Assembly: GCF_030867145.1 (NCBI RefSeq)
Contig: NC_134415.1
Coordinates: 52,094,693-52,158,692, forward strand
Direction of reading: 5' to 3'
Length of the DNA stretch: 64,000 nt
From: Opisthocomus hoazin
Taxonomy: Eukaryota > Chordata > Aves > Opisthocomiformes > Opisthocomidae
This document shows, piece by piece, positions 51,401-62,084 of the stretch. Under the pieces are notes generated by a model, which was not told the origin of the DNA, did no database searches, and saw only the letters and a program-made list of their open reading frames with translations. The position numbers and the translations under genes were made by a program. Each line of letters starts with the position of its first letter. The stretch's first letter is position 1.

Positions 51401-53250
51401 CACAGGCCTAGCAACCCAGCAGTGCAAATCAGTAGGCAAACCATCAGCAAGAGCTTTCTCTCTCACCTCTTTCCTTTGCTTATGTAGGAGAGGAAGAGAA
51501 AACCACAGTCTCTTGCATCAGCTAAAGATGGGTAGATTGTTTATACTCTCCTCCCAAAACAATCCCCTGCCTTGGCTCACTGTGGGCAGGGCTGACCAGA
51601 AATCTTTTGACAAACTCTGATAAGGTAAATGCTGCTGTATGCAGTTATGCTTTCCTGCCATCTGCAGACATAAGGCATCACTTTGTGTTCTAGTCATTCT
51701 TTTTCAATTTTTATTTTGCAACAGCAGGCATAGGAAATTATGCTATGAGGAAATCAAGTTAAAGCGAGATCATGAAGTAATTCTGTGTTTTGCACATCTG
51801 GGGTCTAGGCACAGATTGTTTATCATTTCCGTGTCTTCTGTGTAGAATTTTTGTGGTACCAAAAAAGATGCAATAGAAATGAGATGGGGATGCTTTACCT
51901 GCAGAAGAACAAACACTACACTTCAAATAACGAGGTTAATCTCTAAATCTGTTCTTGCAGAAGCAGTAGGCCACACACTGTATTAAATACTGACAGGTCT
52001 GTTCTAGAGAAAGGAGATGTGAAAGTACAAGACTGTTCTCCGTGCATTTTTTCAAATTACAAAAAGGATAATTTTTTAGTTCCAAAATATTCCTGAATAT
52101 GCATTCCTAGAATAAAGTGATTAAAACTTAAATTTAACAATAATGTTTCTGCATTTTATTCTTTCAAAGTAAAAGAATCAAACTATCTTATCAGTTCTAT
52201 TATAGCCAAAATAGAGTATTTTACTTTCCAAGGAGAAGATAGAGATATAATTTCAGACTGAATCATACCATTTAGGAGAGCTGCATATACACTAATGAAA
52301 TCTGAAAGCTAGGAGTGTGACCTTTAGGAGGTGTACAATGCTGGGATTAGGAGAGGAGGAGCAAAGATGGGTTCCTACCATCTTAGGTGGCCCACTGGTT
52401 TCCTAATTGCAGAAGTGGTACTGATCTAAGCATACACCTCATTAAACAGCTGAGAATCCAGATGCTACACCCTGGAGGTGAAGGAGTGGAGAGAGGAGGA
52501 TTTCAGTCAGCTCACACTTTGAGACATAAGCAGTCACCTGCTACCAGCCTTCTCTGAGTCAGTTAATTCACCAACTTCCTCAGCTAGTACTGAATAGTAG
52601 TAACAAAGTTTTTGGATTCACCACTCTAAGTGTAGTCATAAACTTGCCTTTAGGAGTCTTCTCAGGTAAAAAGTGCTAAAACAGTGCAAATATATCGCAA
52701 GCTACAGGTTAGTGATGTTGCCCTGCCACTTGAAGTAGAGGTATGACTTCTAAGTATTTCCTAGATCAGTACTCCTGAAGACTCCTGACAACTATGCTAA
52801 AAATGGAAGGCTTCCATATTCAGTCAGGGATTAGAAAAACAACACAAGACAAACATTTCTTTCTACCTTTTAATTCATCAAGTGATGTCTGTGAAACAAG
52901 GGCTCAGCAATCAAAGGTAGATAGCTTCCCGTCCTACAGCAAGTGGTCTCACCTCTGTTAGGGGGCTTGCATTTTAAATAACTAGTTTGCATCACTCTGC
53001 AGCTAAGCACAAGTGAGTGAGCAAGCAAGCTGGTCCAGGAGAGCCACAGATGGTGAAGCCTGGCTACACCAGGAGGTACCAACAATGTCCCTACCATGTA
53101 TAGGCATCCTACTGGTCCCTACACGATGAACTCTAAAGAGAACTGAACAATCTCTAGCTCATTAAATTTCTTCTAGCTATTACTACATTGTAAATAGATA
53201 CCATTACAGCAATTTGTTCTGACTGACATCTGTGTATACCTGAAAATGAG

Positions 53251-53292
53251 GTAAATATGGTTTGATAAAGTGTAAATATGGTTTGACAAAGT
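53251..53292. repeat. 21-bp tandem duplication
   Basis: Two copies of GTAAATATGGTTTGAYAAAG plus T (53251-53271 and 53272-53292) with one mismatch. Confidence 0.9.
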
Positions 53293-53346
53293 GTAAGCTA
53301 CAGAAACCACAGAGCTTCTTCGCAGGTTTTGAGGGGTCTTAGTCTT

Positions 53347-53372
53347 AAAAAAAAAAAAAAAAAAAAAAAAAA
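53347..53372. repeat. A26 homopolymer
   Basis: Uninterrupted run of 26 A in intergenic DNA; length is likely polymorphic or assembly-sensitive. Confidence 0.9.
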
Positions 53373-54639
53373 GGCCAAAAATAAAACTCATATGACTGCT
53401 TCTGGACACCTTTTCTGCAATTTTAGTTTCTCTGTACTAATTTCCAGTTCTAATAAGGAATCGTAAATCATTTCAGATAAACCATCCTACGATGTATTTC
53501 ATAAAGATATTATGCAGTATTTATCTAAAATAGTCTTTCTGCAGCAACACTGACCAACAGCAATGCTGAGAATGCATGCATGGTGTGGATGAAAGAAAGA
53601 ACATCTAAAACTGTTTAATCCAATCTTTATCTCAATGTTATGAAATGTCAGTATAAAATATTTTTCAGGAATTTATAAGCCAGCTGGTGTTATTAACATG
53701 TGACTACTACATGGGCTATCAATTTATACAAGCCAGTCTCTAATTCTTGAAATTACTTTAAGCCAAAGTCATTACTGCCTAATTAGAGCCCACAAGAAAC
53801 AAACTGATGCGCCAGGGAAGTTCCATAGTGTTGCATACACAATTGCGTATTATATACTGTTGCCGATAAAAGGACATTAGTGCTTGGTTAGTCAGGCTTT
53901 TACAAAATGCTTTTGTAGTTGCCTTTAAGGGCTAGTAGTTTATTGGCAGTTGTTTCATCCATGGATCACTAGATTCTTACTCAGATCCAAGACTGCAGAT
54001 TTTTCCCTTGTTCTTTCCTATACGTTTCACAGGAGGACTATGAGTTCATGATGAAGATCTGGTTTGTGAGGGAAAGACCTGATTTTTGCTGAAAATGCGC
54101 TGAATCCAAAGTCATTTAGCTATGAAATTTTGTTTAAAAACCAAATTCCTGGAATACAAATTACATACTAATATTTCAAGGTCCGTAATTTATTTTTCTA
54201 ATATTTGACTTCAACATTCTCTTCAGTTTCACTTACAGGGAAAAGGTCATGATTGGAATTTTTTTTCCAATCTGGGACTATTAGGAGAAATACTACATCC
54301 AGTATTTGGCTTAAAAAAACCCTAATCTGTTTAGTTGGGATGTTTTTCAAAAGGACTTAATTTCTGTCACTTTTAGCACACAGTTTTGTTTTGGTTTTTT
54401 CACTGTGTGTAAAACTAAAGGTATCTGGAAAAATGCTGCTGCAATTTAATTTATACTACATGGAAGAGAAGCTGGATTTGAGATTTTTGTAAAGTGCTTT
54501 GTAATCTATTAAACAGATACGGTCTGTATGTTAATACAGTATTTGAGATCTGAAACCCAAGTGGCAAGAGATAGCTTAACAACAATAGCTTAGGCAAGCA
54601 AATTGCTTGTCATCATTTGCTTTTCTGTAACCAGGTCGC

Positions 54640-55480
54640 CCCCCTTCTCTCCTCTATCCCCGCGCAATTTCTCCAGAAAGCTGTATTTTGTGTTAACGTG
54701 GGTGTGTCTGGATTGCACCTCCTCAAGAGAAAAACCTCTCCTCCCTCCCCCGAGAGGCGGGAGTGTGTGGTTGGGGTGCGGATCGTGCCATCAGTCCCCC
54801 ATTTTTCTCTTCAAGGCCGTTAGCGACTCCCCTTTCCTCCCCCCGTGACGAGTTTTTCCTCACGGGCACCCATCTCCCCAAAGGGGAATCGCAGAGCATC
54901 TCCCTCCAGCACCCCGGGGGCAGACCTGCGTGTTCCAGGCCCCCGCTGGTTCTCCTCCGCCTCCTGCTGCTGCGGGGCACGGGCCGCCTCAGCCGTTGGG
55001 CTCGCGCGCCGCCGCAGCGCCCGCCCGGCAGCCACCCCCTCCGGGCCCCGCCCCTTTCTAATAGCAGCGGGGGGGGAAGGAAGGGACCCGGGCTGGCGGA
55101 GGGATAACCGGCAGCGGCACGCAACCCGCGCGGAGGGATTCGCACGCTGGATCCGCTTGTCGGCGTGGGAGGGAGAGCGCGATGCGGCGCGGCCGGGCTG
55201 GTTGAGGCGAGGTGGCCGTTATTTGGGAGACGGGAGGGGGAAGCGGAGCCGGTGCCGCGGGAGCCTGCGGGAGTAGCAGAGCGGCGGGCGAAAAGCTGGA
55301 GCCGGGCGTTGGGGCTGAGGAGCGGGTCGGGGGGCTGCGGGGGGCGGGAAGGCGCCGGGGCGCTGAGGGGAGCGGCCAGCGCGGGGGAAGGGCGAGGCTG
55401 TGGGGCAAGGCGGCGTATGCCCGTCCTGTCCCCATGCTGTGTCGTAGTTTAGTGGAAAAAGGAAGGGGTTAGAAAAGGGA
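54640..55480. promoter_or_regulatory. CCDC88A: CpG island and promoter region of CCDC88A
   Basis: A sharp rise in G+C and CpG, densest at about 54890-55440, with several GGGGCGG/CCGCCC-type SP1 boxes and a 12-G run at 55553-55564. It lies 0.6-1.5 kb upstream of the CCDC88A start codon. No TATA box was found, so a dispersed CpG promoter is likely. The long ORFs within it on both strands are GC artefacts. Confidence 0.75.
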
Positions 55481-56114
55481 AGTGATTTAAAATAGCCTCC
55501 CATCCCTGCCGGGGGCTGGTTCCCTCTCTGTGGACTGCCTGTGCCGTTGGGTGGGGGGGGGGGGCGGGGAGGGCAGAGGGATTCTCTTGTGTGCAGAAGC
55601 AGCCTGGGGGGATTAGCTGTTGAGGGGAGGACTCTGTCCCTCATTGCCTCCCCTCGTCTGGATTGGTTTTTTTTTTTTTTGAGGGGAAGGGGCCAGGATG
55701 AGCTTGCGGAGTTTTGTTGGAATTCCTCCTTCCTTTCTGAGGAGCTGCCGCTGCTGAAGCAGATTTTTCCTTCCTTTCTTTTTTTGTCTGATGCAGAATC
55801 ACAGTAGCTAGGCAGCCTCCCTCTTTTCTTTCCTTCCTTCCTTCTACCCCTTCGATATGTAGGAAGGGAGAGACATCAGCGGAAAGGCTGAAATACGCGT
55901 ATATGGACTCTCAAATGTATTTTTTCCTGGAGGAGGAAGATAAATCCCAGTTGCCAGTGCACTGACTTTTTTGTTGCCTTTGCATTGCTTGGTAAAAATG
56001 GGGTTCGCTTACTCCAGCTAAATTCGTGGAGCATTTCAGAGAGTGGCTACAGTGAAGGACTTCATATTTTTTGCATCAGAGGAGCTGTATTGATGTTAAC
56101 CGTTTTTTTGTAAA
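55480..56114 (+). other. CCDC88A: CCDC88A 5'UTR (probable, start not defined)
   Basis: Sequence between the CpG island and the ATG. It includes a pyrimidine-rich CTTTCCTTCC tract at 55820-55845. An in-frame TAA at 56097-56099 supports 56115 as the real start. Whether the leader is continuous or spliced cannot be told. Confidence 0.45.
56093..56113 (+). promoter_or_regulatory. CCDC88A: Upstream mini-ORF next to the CCDC88A start
   Basis: ATG at 56093 in a weak context (T at -3, T at +4) opens a six-codon ORF (MLTVFL) whose TAA ends at 56113, one base before the main ATG at 56115. Such spacing could let terminating ribosomes back up or reinitiate, or it may be bypassed by leaky scanning. Confidence 0.5.
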
Positions 56115-56177
56115 ATGGAGAACGAAATATTCACACCCCTTTTGGAGCAGTTCATGTCTAGCCCTCTTGTCACCTGG
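56115..56177 (+). CDS. CCDC88A: CCDC88A coding exon 1 (63 nt)
   Basis: ATG in AAAATGG context with an in-frame upstream stop at 56097; the donor is TGG|GTAAGC. It encodes 21 residues and ends in phase 0. Confidence 0.96.
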
Positions 56178-56397
56178 GTAAGCATTCATTTTTTCCTCAC
56201 GCATTATTCATTTATTTCCTCATTGTTTGAAGGTAAATGCCTTGAGGCAGAGAATGAGGTGGAGTTAGTGTCATGGTGGTGGTGATTATGTTTTAGGTTA
56301 AGACATTTGGACCATTAGCTGGAGGAAATGGGACCAACCTGGAAGAGTATGTGGCGCTAGTGGATGGCGTGTTTCTGAACGAAGTCATGCTGCAAAT
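56115..56397 (+). CDS. CCDC88A: CCDC88A (girdin), first two coding exons
   Basis: Exon 56115-56177 encodes [20 protein letters not shown] plus Trp; exon 56297-56397 encodes [20 protein letters not shown], then [13 protein letters not shown] and a split Ile codon. Together they give residues 1-54 of a protein of roughly 1,870 residues in mammals. This is the start of the N-terminal HOOK/CH-like domain, which mediates microtubule and dynein links in the family. Girdin is otherwise a long coiled coil with a C-terminal Galpha-binding and activating motif; it ties G-protein and AKT signalling to actin. The [10 protein letters not shown] start separates it from the paralogues CCDC88B and CCDC88C. 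The start context is strong (AAAATGG). The third coding exon is beyond the window. Confidence 0.96.
56297..56397 (+). CDS. CCDC88A: CCDC88A coding exon 2 (101 nt)
   Basis: The acceptor is TGTTTTAG and the donor is CAAAT|GTAAGT. It ends in phase 2, splitting the Ile codon of MLQI. The intervening intron is only 119 bp. Confidence 0.96.
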
Positions 56398-58616
56398 GTA
56401 AGTATGTGCCAGTTGTGCCTTGGGTTTATTTTTTGCTATTGTCTTGTTTCTCTTGTATATTTTGTTTTCTTATGAAAACTTTTCCCCCCCATATTGACCT
56501 TGGTAAATGTATTTCTTTTATACTTGAAGTGGTCTTGTGGTCAGTTAAGAGGGGGCTTTGGAGCATAGCAGATACTCTTTCCAGTTTAATGTCCAAGTGA
56601 TGTATTTGCAGGATGCATAGTGTAATACAGGCTGAATAATGATACATACAACTTCCTGGAAAACTGGATGACTGTAAATAGCTTCCCAGGTTTCCACCGA
56701 GAAGCATAAAGGTTCATTCTACTATAAGTCATGCTCATAAACAGTATTTTGAATAAATTTGCTTGGCTAATAAGGTTTTAATACATCTCTTAATTCGTGT
56801 GACATACAACTTAATGATTGTATGCGAGTCACATAATGTTTACTGAGCAAATGGACCATCCTTTAACTCCTTCCGCTTTATTTTTTACAGTTCCAGATTA
56901 AACAGCAGCTGTGCAGTAAAGCTGAAATTTTAATTGAGAATAGAGAATGTTTTCTAGCTATGAACCACTGAAGAAACATTTTTACATGGTTTTATAAATT
57001 GTTTATTGAAAACTCTGTTAGAAAAATTTCTTTATAACTATAGTGGCATTTTGTTAATCATAGCTTTGACTGGAATATTGCCCACTACTGTAATAGTGGA
57101 GAGTAACACTTTTGTCAAGTGTCTAGTGGTATAATCATAAAAATGTTACTAGTGGAAAAAATTTCTGCATACATTTTTTTTGATATGTTAAGTCTTTACA
57201 GAGAAATACATCTTTGGTTTGTACAGGTATGAAAAAATGTAGGCTTATGGATGGCTGGATAGTTACATCAGTGCATGAGCAGCTTGTGTTGACAGCTGTG
57301 CGTCAGGAACACTGCTTAGTGATGGGCATCCTTTTACTCTGTTTATAGTTTTTACTCATATTTAGTACTTTAAAAGCTTTTGCTCTTGGTATTCAGCTTG
57401 TAATCTATGTAAAAAGATCTACGTGTTACGACATTTAAGTTTGAATTCGCCTCCTCTGAAACCAGTATTTTCTTTGTCACCTACTTCTGTGCAGCTAAAA
57501 TTGGAAATATTCACTTCTAATGCTGAGAAATATGGAAAACTTGGTGGAAGTGAACTTTTTGAAAAAAATCTTGAGTGTATTTCTGGCATATTTTAAGAAG
57601 AATTTTAAGCGATGCATTCACCAAAGTGTACTATTTTTATTTCACAATGTATCTATTTTTTTCTTGGACTACATATAAATTAAGTAGCTTGTCAATTATG
57701 ACCATGCATTTAACATGTAGTGCTTCTATTGGGTAAAAGTTTTTGACAGCTGGAAGGCAAATTTAGTACTGGAACTGGAACAAGTTGATTTTGAAGAATA
57801 TAACATTGCAATTAAACTTTCTCAGCAATTTTTTGTAATACTAGCAGTGTAAATTGACATCTGATCTATTATGTGGCATACATATATGTAAAATGAAAAG
57901 CTGCTGAGAGGGAATGTTCCCATGCTTAAGGCACTGTGCTTTGAATTTGGCTTTGACTTTGTGCATCTTTGACCCCGTACCATGTTTACTGTAGTTTACT
58001 TAGGAGGAGTTGTGTGTGGATGTATAAAAAAAATACACATGGGAAGTATGAATTTAAGATAATTTAGTAGTCAGAACGATTAAAAACTACCTTAAACTAG
58101 AGGTGTGTGTAAAAGGGCTGGCATACAAATAAAGTTCATTTTACAGATATGTAATTACCCTGGAAGGTGTTTTTTATTTAAAATACATTTTTGGGGGACT
58201 GAAATGTATTATGAGTGATTACTACTTAGAATTAATGTTTCCAGAACTGTACTCTTTGTTGTGGGGGGTGTGGTGTGTGTTAATTTGTTTTGGGTTTTTA
58301 GCCAGGAAGGAGGAGAAAAAATGTTTCATGTTTTGCAGGCAGGTGCTATCTCTGAAGTCACTGTGGAAACCTGTGTTAACTTCTACTCCTGTTTACTTTG
58401 AATATCCACCTACTAAACACATGCCTTCATTTGTAAAAGCGTTTAAAAGATGTAGCTCCAACTAATGATTAATAGAACTTATTTTCAGTATTTTCCACTT
58501 CTTAGTACTTCTGTTTTTTTCCTTTCAGTCTTAACTACCATATGTTGAGGAAATGTGGCAGAAAAATTTGTATAACGACTTCAAAAGCAAAATATTTTTC
58601 TTCAGAATGATGTTTT

Positions 58617-58664
58617 GGGGGGGGGGTGTTTTTTGTTTTTTGTGTTGGTTTTTTTTTTTTTTTT
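58617..58664. repeat. CCDC88A: G10 and T16 homopolymers in CCDC88A intron 2
   Basis: G10 at 58617-58626, then a T/G-rich stretch and T16 ending at 58664. It is followed by an 8-bp-arm inverted repeat TAGCTCTC/GAGAGCTA. Confidence 0.8.
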
Positions 58665-61600
58665 AGCTCTCGATGACTGACTTGAGAGCTAGAGATTCGT
58701 GGTTAGGAGCCATGGCACTATTAGAAGCTACAGAGAAATGTTCTTGCAGAAGTCACCAGGAGTGCCATTTGTAGAAATATGTGGAAAGCACTGCTAGAAG
58801 TTGGTGGTTTTTTTTGCATGAGTTGTGTTATATGGTGCTTACTTTTTCCTCTAGTTTTGAGGTATTTGAGGCTATTAATGTTTTAGTGTGACAAAACAGC
58901 TAGTGAGTACCTGTCACCTAAGGACTTTGTGATGTTGTGGTGGTGTAGGTCGGTTCCTATGGTTGGAAAGCCATTGCATCATTAAATGCTTTAAAGGGCA
59001 TTAAAAGCATTAGCAAGTGGAGGCTGTTAGAGGTGTTGTGGTCCTGCTTTATTTATACTTTATTTTTGCCAAATGTTGAAAAAACAAAATGCTGTGACCA
59101 TAAAAGTGAGTGTTAAGATTGGATTAGGCATGGTTTGTAAGCAGTTCCACAATCAAAAAAAGTGGCGTTGTTACTTAGAGGAGGTTTTTTTGTTCAGTTA
59201 AAAAAGAGTTGATTCTGCCCTCTATCAGCTACAAGTAAGAGTTTCTTAGTATGGCATTTGTTTGTGCTTGTCTAGACCAAATTTATTTTCAACAATTGTA
59301 ATGATTCAGATAGAGTAGTTGCAGGATAATGGTGCTGAGATGGTTGGGTTTTATCAGCACTGAGTTTATTAGTTCCTCATCCATGAGAAGGAGTAATTTG
59401 TTGTATTCATTGTAAGTCTTTTGCTTTTTACTTTTTGGACATTTTAGTACACATGAGAACTACACAGATTCGGTTCAGTGTCCAGTTACATCTGAAAAGT
59501 TCTTCCTTTGCTGGAGATGCTACAGACCTTTTTAAGTTTTATTTTGTTTTTAATTAAGGAGAGTTTCAGTGTTATAATATTAGCTCCTAATTTGAGAGAA
59601 TGTCTCTCATTTCCTGTTTAAATTTAGGTCCAGTTCTTCAGAAGTATTCGGTTACCTACCTTCTGCTAGGATCAGTCAGTATCTGATACTTCTGGATAGA
59701 AACCCATCTGTCTTTCTAAATCTGAGTCTTTATCTTTCTGTTCTTTGATACAAAAAGGGGTCATACTGCTTGGAAATAAATCAGAACGCGGGAGATCACT
59801 GCAGTGATGTTCTGCCATGGCAGAAAGGTGGAGGAACATACCAACAATACTTCCTACCTGTACTATACCTCTGTATCATAATACTTCTAACATTATGAAC
59901 TGCTCATATACTTGAGTAGAATATGTTGCATATATTACTAAAATAAACAAAGCAATATAATTCAGTGGATTAGTCACCTGTTGCGCATCTAAGTGCAATT
60001 ATTAGTAGTCTTAGAGATATTTTTCCAGAACCTAACACCTCATTTTTTTTTGAGTCTTAGTAGTGTGCTGTTTATATACTCTTTTGATTCAAAAAGATGA
60101 AAGTATTCTTACAGAAACACTGATTTTTCTAAGTGGTTTTTGAATTTTCATTTCTAAGTCTTGTTCTGTGATATTTGTTAATTGAATTCCAGTAGGATTG
60201 TGTAAGAAATGCTGAAAGTCTTGTGGTACAGACTGTGGTATGGACTGTGGTTCCTAAACTGGTAAGAGTCTTACTAGTTCATGTGAATAAAAAGACAGCT
60301 GTAAGTGATTATAAGATGGAGACTTTCATTACATTTAGCACCACCATTACTATTTGGTCAAGTAACAAAGACTTTAAACTGTATTTTAGTTCTAATGGTT
60401 TTATTTTACTGTGCTTTGTATTTGTGGAAACAGATCTGTTTTAAAGGAACTATTGGACAAATACTGCACACAGAATCGGTAACATGGAACCAAACTCTGA
60501 AGCTGATTTAATCCACTGTCTGGAGAACCTGCCTGCTTTCACCAGTGTTCCGTTCATAACTTTTGGCTTAATTGAACTTATTAATCGATACTATCCATAC
60601 CAGTTGTTGCATCCAGACATGCTGAAAACTGCTTCAAAGGATGAAGTATTTTATTGTTCTCCTGGTTTTCTCTCTTCTGCTGTTTTCCCTCTGCTTTTCA
60701 CTGACTGGATCCACATGGAGACCTTTGATGCCCATAGAATTTTCCAGGTGGACCAGCTGACTGTTGCCTTCCACCACTCTGGTGGCGTGTGCCTAGAATA
60801 TATAGACTGCTTCACTGAGTCCTTTTCTGAGCTCTTAGTCTTAACTGTGCATGTTTTTCCAAACAGTTGGGCTTGCCAGCCCATACTTCTGGCTTGCCTA
60901 TATCTTTCCCTGAAAACTGGACTACATCTGTAGTGCTTGAGCCAGCTGCCTGGCTCTGTGAAAGAGTGCAGGAACGTGCACTCCAATCCAATTAACTCTT
61001 TCTTTTGAAGAAGACCGTATAGCAAGAGGCAGCTTCAGCCAGGTTCTGGCTGGGTCGAGAAATGGAAAAACGTTTTTTGGAAAATTAAATTTGTGAGTTT
61101 GGCAGTAAAAATATGAGCACGTATTTTAGAAAAAAGTCAAATACTATGAAGTCTGCATCTTTCTCACTTTCTTGAAGCAAATGGATTTGATTCACTTTCC
61201 AGACATGCTCTGTCAGGCTTCCACACATGCAAGGTAGATGTCACTCTGGTAGTTTGTGAAAGTTATTGCTCATAAGAGTGGTTTCTGCAGCAGTAGGGCC
61301 TAGATTCTCCTTAAGGAAAGGTGAGTTTATAACACACACTTTTTTTTTGTAAAAAAAAAAAAAAGCAGCAAATTCTTCAATAAATGGTCCTGTAGAAAGT
61401 GCACCATGTCCAAGATTGTTGAAATTCAAACCTTAAAAAGGAAAAGGTAGTTCTTGTAGTGTGATGATTCATTTTAGGCTGGAATGCCTGCCTGCAGTGA
61501 GCTTTGAATTGGGCAAATGAGGTGAACATAGGCTGAAACCTGTGCTTCTGAGATGCTTGGGTTTTTGACAGGTAAAGAAAAGTGTGAGTTGAACATGGAA

Positions 61601-62032
61601 TGCTTTAAGTGTTTGATCTTTGCTTATGCCTCTGTTTTACTAAGGTTTTTTTGCTTTTGTATCCTTTTCCACAGTTGATGTTCACTTTCCTTCATCCTGT
61701 CTGCTCTCATTTATTACCATGCAGTAAACTGTTCTGTGGTTCACTCTTGTTTCTTGCAGTATTTTGACGATTAGGAAGTAAATAATCTAATCTTCGTCTG
61801 CATACATACATCCGCTTCTTTGCTGTCTTCTTCATGTGCTGTCTTCTTTGTTTCTTTGACTCTGGCTACTCATTTCTTTTGGTAGTGTACTACTTATTCC
61901 AGCTTTAGTCTAGTCTAGTGACTGGCTCCGGGGGAATAAAAGGTTGTTTGAGAAACATTTCTTTGTATGCACAGGGGTGCTCTATTGAGTCTATCTGCAT
62001 GTCCCATAAATAGCAGTCTTAGTTGGAGATCA

Positions 62033-62084
62033 AATCAAATTTTGTAATCAAAATAACTAATCAAACTTTGTAATCAAAATAACT
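62033..62084. repeat. CCDC88A: 26-bp tandem duplication in CCDC88A intron 2
   Basis: Copies at 62033-62058 and 62059-62084 differ at one base (T/C); both end GTAATCAAAATAACT. Confidence 0.9.

Larger units (their letters stand above)
35743..54600. other. Intergenic sequence left of CCDC88A
   Basis: Nearly 19 kb with no credible exon. Open reading frames stay below about 125 codons and lack recognisable domains. It contains the simple repeats listed separately (38312-38360, 42366-42421, 53251-53292, 53347-53372). Conserved enhancers could be present but cannot be seen without an alignment. Confidence 0.5.

Noticed and set aside
53347..53372. A26 run as the tail of a processed retrocopy
   Set aside because: The upstream sequence shows no coding similarity and no target-site duplication; a plain homopolymer explains it.
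54723..55644. Overlapping ORFs up to 143 codons upstream of CCDC88A
   Set aside because: GC-rich CpG-island artefacts on both strands with no domain; the true start at 56115 has an in-frame stop just upstream.
56115..56397. Identification as CCDC88C (DAPLE)
   Set aside because: The first residues [14 protein letters not shown] are girdin-like; DAPLE starts differently, and the neighbourhood is that of CCDC88A.
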